Assembly: GCA_964006375.1 (NCBI GenBank)
Contig: OZ023265.1
Span: 119,002,444 to 119,066,443 of the forward strand
Source: Tillus elongatus
Taxonomy: Eukaryota; Arthropoda; Insecta; Coleoptera; Cleridae
Length of the DNA: 64,000 nt
Direction: 5' to 3'
The notes under the pieces are model-generated. The model saw only the letters and a program-made list of their open reading frames with translations. It ran no database searches and was not told the DNA's origin. Below are positions 58,936-64,000 of this stretch, one piece after another (the stretch's first letter is position 1; every line of letters starts with the position of its first letter). Both the position numbers and the translations under genes were made by a program.

Positions 58936-61780
58936 CCCTATTTTCTTTGTATTTTAGATTAACTAATATTATTGTTATTTTTTTGTTTGCCCATAAAAAT
59001 CACAGTTTATGTGAAGTCAATGTAGATATTTTAACAGAAGCAAATTAGTCTGAGTGCACCAAGGGTGTGTTTTCTCATCTTTTTCACTAAGCTTGTATAG
59101 TGGAATATTCTGTCAAAAAAGCCTCTTATAAGTCCAATTATACAGTGTGTCCAAGATAAGCAGACACATTTTGGGTATCTCGAGAATAAAAAAGGTACAT
59201 GGCAGTCAGAACTTGTGAAAGTTGGGGCCACTACAAAAGCGGAAACATATTGCTGATATATTTTTGTTTTCGATTTATCTTAAAAAAAAAACGTATCTTC
59301 GTTTTACGACTGTATAGACTAGAAAAAACTAAAAACACTTTTTCATTGATACTTCTATTGTTTTAGGTCACGCTGACCGTAAGTTGATAAATACGACGTT
59401 TCGTTTCTTAGCGACCATCATCAAGTTGATTATAAAAAAAAATTAGCTAAGTAAGCTATGACCCTTTAAGTAAACAACTTTTATCATATAGTGAAGTGAT
59501 ATAAAATGTTGAGGGTCCTAGTTATTTTCATCTAAAAGATTATTTAAGAGGAACTCGATTTTATTTTAATCATTGAATAAAAAACATCTAACATATAATT
59601 GTTGTGTCATTTCTAATTTACAGCGCCTTCAAGTTCTGTTTCACAGATGTCACCACATGCTACCACTAAGTGCAAAATAAACTATTCATGCTAGCTAAGC
59701 AAACTGTTGACGTAGTTTATTCTTTGCTACAAATCAAAGACTGTTAAAATTAAGATTTAAAAATTGAGAAGCAAATTTGTTGTTTAAATATATTAAAAGA
59801 TCGATAGATCGATCTTTCGAAAATGTTCGATTTAAAATACAAATCGCAACATTAAAAAATCTATTAGTAAAATCTATCTTTTTTATGTAAACTATCGATT
59901 CTCGAAAATATCGATTCAGAATCGGCATCCCTATACTTAATCAGAATGTTAAGTTATGTACGTATTTTCATTTAATATTGTATTATTACTTTTTCTTCTT
60001 AACTTAATGCTGTAAAAATATTTTTCAGAATACGAGTTCTTGTAATAAATTGTTATTTATTACTTCGTGGTGCCTTTTGTCCTTTGTTAGTGATTAAAGA
60101 CAAGCAAGGTTGATTGAAATCGATCATACTAGATATTACTACTTTTCGATTTTTAATTCAGGTAGATAATTTTTATTTAACATGCAGTTATTACATTATT
60201 TTTACCTTCTGTAAATGTTTTCCGGATTTCGTGTTCAAAAAATTAATTGTTTGTTACTACATTTATTTTTATTCTTTCCTATTATTAGAAAACAGGATAA
60301 TTCGATTTATTCATCATACAAAGTGCAGTCAAAGTATTCTGCAGGGAACGCAAGTACCTCAAAACAAATTTAAGACACAATCTATGAAAAGAGGCAAATT
60401 AAAACAAAGGAATTCCACAAAATATTGAAAACGTTTAAAACACGTTATTAAAAAAATAATTCTATCAAGTTAATTTATAGGTTTATCTTTGTTCAAAATT
60501 AATTAAAAGTCCTAATGCGTTATATTTGTGTATTGTATATCAAAATATGTTTATTATAAGGGTCCTATAGTTACGTTTTTATAAGAAACAAGCCTGAACA
60601 CGAAGCAGATTGCAAACATTTTCTGTCTTGGAATAAGAGTAGCTATGATATCATGCCCGACAGCTGAAACAGAGGCAATTGTGAATATTACTGCACTAGA
60701 GATATGCGTGAGATGGAGGCAGCATTAAGTGCCTCAAGACTATTTCACGCAGATAAATTTAAACCAGGAGACTTGGTTTCAGAAGTTTATGGGTATAGAA
60801 ATACGAATATTTTCTTTGTGGTCATGGCTCCTAAATTTATTTTATGAGCATGTCTGCCTGATGAGAGTAGATTATCATAGTTATATGGAAGTTATGATTC
60901 AATTTGCAGCACCATTTTAATAATATTCGGTTTCCCGAGATAAGCCATTGTAGTGGCTCCTAAATTAGGCAACAGTTTTCTAATTTTAACTGCCGTATAT
61001 ATTTTACCGTTTTCTAGAATCCCATTCTGTGGATCCTTATTCTAAGCATATATGTATATAGCAAGGTTGTTAATATTATTAGACACACCGAAAATACAAT
61101 TACTTTGTCGAGTACTGTAAAATATTAAGGTAAGTAAAACTAAATGCTAGCAACTTGCTTAATAAAACGATCATATTGTTCACCGTTCCATTTATATAGA
61201 GGTCTCTCACATTAAGTTACATGCAGCCTGCACAACCCTCGTAACGCACACTAGGCGAAGGCTGCCTTCGCGGCGCCAGGCGCCTGCTCAGCGACACATG
61301 CGATGTTCTGTGTTCTAAGGGAGGAAATTACGTGCGGCGCGTCCAGAATGTGTTCTTCCACAAAAATTATACCACGGAATATAACTAAATTCTCAACTTT
61401 ACTTTTATAAAGGCCTCGCTCGCCTATTCCAGTTTCTTTCCCCTACTACTAGAACTCCTTCATTTTGTATATTGTCCCTGTATATGAATAGGAAAATTCT
61501 AGAGCGCTTGTTTCAGTAAAATTGGATTTTTTGCTTTAATAAAGTTAGATCCCACAAACATACAAAGAAACTAATAGAAGTTTGGGTTCCTAGAAGCACC
61601 TTGTTATGTGAGTTTAGTTGAGACACAACAGAACTACTCTCATTTAGACCTCGCCTGACTGTCTTTATTGGGAAGAATCCAAAAGGATAAAATGGTAAAG
61701 TGAAGGACATGTTTAAATTAATAAGAAAAGGTTTGTTGCAGTAATTTTATCTTAACTAATACTTAATGTGTGGTACAGTA
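58936..61780. other. No gene recognised; short dispersed repeat at 60780-60925
   Basis: AT-rich. 60780-60925 (GAAGTTTATGGGTA..., TATTTTCTTTGTG, GATTCAATTTGCAGCACCATTTTA) resembles 33385-33530. A hammerhead-like remnant is near 59386-59415. A G+C-rich patch occurs at 61245-61305. Confidence 0.4.
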
Positions 61781-61785
61781 TATAC

Positions 61786-61860
<75 letters not shown>
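61781..61860. repeat. (TA)n microsatellite next to DD41D element
   Basis: About 40 TA units directly left of the decayed element end, the same landing context as at 11799/13867. Confidence 0.9.
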
Positions 61861-61862
<2 letters not shown>

Positions 61863-62310
61863 GAGTCTGACCGCAGTTATGGAATAAAATTAATAATTCT
61901 AAGAAAAACACTCGGACACGTCAACTAAACTTTTTTGTTTCACACCGTATTAGTTAGTAATTTTCACCTCTTACCATTTCACCCCCGCCCCTTGTTATTT
62001 TTTTTAAAGCAACCCCATCATTTTCTACGGAAAGTGAAAGAGTATTTTTTTTTTTTTAATTCTACCAAAAATTTGGGTCCAAAAGTCATAGATAGGGTGG
62101 AAATTTGATGACTGACTATAAAACATAAACTGTTTATTCTGAAATTCACAGTTATTAAATAGTCCATGATAATGGCTAATTTTTGCATGCCACCTGCAGC
62201 AAGTATAATGTTGGATGTAATTGGAATGCAAAAAAAAATATTTGCTCCATTTTCGTCTGCAGAATCAGATTTTCTATATAATGATTTGATTTGTACACGA
62301 AACATGCATT

Positions 62311-62342
62311 ATAATAATAATAATAATAGCAATAATAATAAT
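62311..62342. repeat. (AAT)n microsatellite
   Basis: Short, interrupted by AGC. Confidence 0.85.
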
Positions 62343-63334
62343 GTTTATTCGCACAATAAGAAAATATTGCAACTACATAATTTTCTAGCTTACAATCATT
62401 GAATAAACAGTAACTACTCACGAAGTACTGCAACTTGGTACTTATTTGTGAGTTTACATACATCCTAGTTTTCAACTAACACTACCACTAACCTACGCTA
62501 CGACAATACGCAAGCACTATCATTACATGAGCGAATATACTTCACCAGAGATCAGCAGAGCGCTCTCCCACTAAATATCCCGACCGGAAAAACCACCGAG
62601 ATCTCCCCATATCATAATACTCGAAAAAATGGAAATAAGATACACAGGCAAATACACACAACCAAAAAATAAAACTATATATACAGAGCACCGACAGACG
62701 CCAGCAGTACATACAACACAAACAAGGCAAAAAAATCCAAACAAGGACTCAAACATCCAAGCACAGCGGCATCACACAAAGAAACACCAGACACACTGCA
62801 ACAGGCACAGCTCAGACACACAGCAGCCACCCCAGCAAAAACTCAGCACAAAGTAAAGTTGGCAATTCGTCCCACCTCCCCTCTCGTCATTGCGACCAGC
62901 CCATACCTTCAGACGTCTCTTAAAACTTTCTATTGAAACACTTTCTCTCAGACTCTGTGGCAGTAAATTTTACAGCTTCTGTCGCAAGTAAGTGTGGCTT
63001 CTCTGACCGACACCTCTCCTACATCTATCTTTCCTGCAATCCCCTCTATTTCTGGTGTCATAGCGATGGTCTGAGAAGGTGAGGCCATCAGGATGTTTGT
63101 ATCACTGAACCAAAACTGTCTAAAAATAGAGGCTCCTGCAGTCCAGTTTAATTTTTTTGATAGCATTAATTGGGTGTTATAGTGAGTCCAAATTTTGGTT
63201 TTGTTATCTCCTGTCAAAAAACAAGGCATGCAGAACCAAATAGTCGGCTTATTTGAAACCTGTTATCTTCTTCGCTGATGTTTATCGGTTTTTGCAGGTG
63301 CGAAAATAATTTTTCATTATTTCCCTCTTATTCA

Positions 63335-63701
63335 GTCAACTGGTAGAGGTGCAAAAATTCGCTATTTAACTGAAACCCATCGAATTGAAATATTAAGGAT
63401 GATTGGTTACAGAGATGAATGTTGATTCCAAGCAGAAGTTGTTAATCTTTTTAATACAAAGCTCTCCAAGCTACCACCAGTTTCTCAGAGAACTGCATCT
63501 AAAATGAATGCACAGTTTTGCAAACTTGGACACGTTAAACTATTGTGAGGTGAGCCCGCTTATGTTAATGATAACGCGAAACTTGATGTTTTATTAGCTT
63601 TTTAAGTAAATCCAACATCTTCGACGTGTCAGGTGGCACGTGAAAATGGTATAGGTCATTCAGCTGTTTTAGGAACTGTAAAACAGCGAAAATGCAGATT
63701 G

Positions 63702-63773
<72 letters not shown>

Positions 63774-64000
63774 TAAATACAAATATTATTTCTTCAGCAG
63801 AAATTTTTTCTGATAAAGCAAATTTGTTTTTAATCGCGAGGTAAATTGGCAAAACTGCAGATACTGGGCAGTCGAAAACCCCACTGGATGCGAGAAACCC
63901 ACACCCAACGTCCTGAGAAAGTCAACGTTTGGGCTGGTATCGTTGGGATCAGGTCATTGGACCTAACGGCGAAAGATATTTGGAAATGCCAAGGTACCAG
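63335..64000 (+). pseudogene. DD41D transposase pseudogene (partial, cut by window end)
   Basis: VRYLTETHRIEILRMIGYRDE, LPPVSQRTASKMNAQFCKLGHVK and VNDNAKLDVLL correspond to residues 1-80 of the intact 362-aa protein. After a (TA)n insertion at 63706-63771 the sequence resumes in other frames with FSDKANFVF, NCRYWAVENPHWMRETH and PEKVNVWAGIVGI. Stops and frameshifts throughout. Confidence 0.75.

Larger units (their letters stand above)
61865..64000 (+). mobile_element. Decayed DD41D transposon, right end beyond window
   Basis: The left end has TTATGGAATAAAATTAATA and AAAACACTCGGACACGTC, matching the intact element's TIR (CAAATGGAATAAATTCG, AAACGCTTGGACACGTC). A decayed transposase follows from 63335. 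Intervening sequence includes (AAT)n and foreign material. Confidence 0.6.

Overview
This is eukaryotic, AT-rich, intron-scale DNA, almost certainly from an arthropod and probably an insect. It is dominated by transposable elements, remnants of elements, and very long (TA)n tracts. The element mix supports this: IS630-Tc1-mariner transposases with DUF4817-type N-termini, jockey/CR1-, I- and Tx1/L1-like LINEs, Penelope-like elements (PLEs), tRNA-derived SINEs and a 5S-rRNA-like fragment. I cannot name the order or species. No bacterial-style operon, CRISPR array or rRNA operon is present. The only host-gene candidates are two minus-strand exons (3554-3719 and 7062-7316, both phase-0 acceptors) and a weaker exon-like ORF at 54156-54351.

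Layout. 0-3.4 kb: a short inverted-repeat element, then a dispersed repeat called here 'repeat X', whose (TA)n core was invaded by a 1.5 kb foldback element. 3.5-7.3 kb: candidate host exons with a mariner/RT chimera, a SINE with perfect target-site duplications, and an array of 310-bp repeats, each carrying a hammerhead ribozyme (HHR), two monomers per orientation. 8-8.8 kb: 3' end of a PLE. 10.3-14.1 kb: a second SINE, then a copy of repeat X whose (TA)n tract contains an intact DD41D mariner-type transposon with 341-bp terminal inverted repeats. 14.8-19.5 kb: more repeat X, a decayed transposase, and a truncated LINE fused to it. 21.5-24.1 kb: a jockey/CR1-like LINE with a 791-codon open frame. 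24.5-26.8 kb: decayed DD41D transposon containing an HHR fragment. 28.4-29.2 kb: two further HHR-bearing repeat units side by side. 29.3-31.4 kb: repeat X and a 5S-like fragment. 34.5-38.6 kb: two PLEs head to head, one with its ribozyme split by an insertion, the other with a LINE nested in its 3' region. 41-43.8 kb: I-like LINE with RNase H. 44.3-48.9 kb: Tx1/L1-like LINE interrupted by a 2 kb DNA element. 49.7-53.4 kb: repeat X copies and tandem duplications. 55.3-56.1 kb: PLE endonuclease fragment bracketed by inverted hammerhead repeats. 56.4-58.9 kb: LINE remnants. 61.9-64 kb: a third, decayed DD41D element cut by the window edge.

The most coherent unusual theme is the density of hammerhead-ribozyme motifs (about ten credible full or split motifs on both strands) in Penelope-like elements and in short tandem repeats resembling animal retrozymes. 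Non-autonomous HHR repeats are thought to depend on PLE machinery, and both parties occur here within one window. A second theme is nesting: TA-targeting DNA transposons have used the (TA)n core of repeat X as a landing site at least twice.
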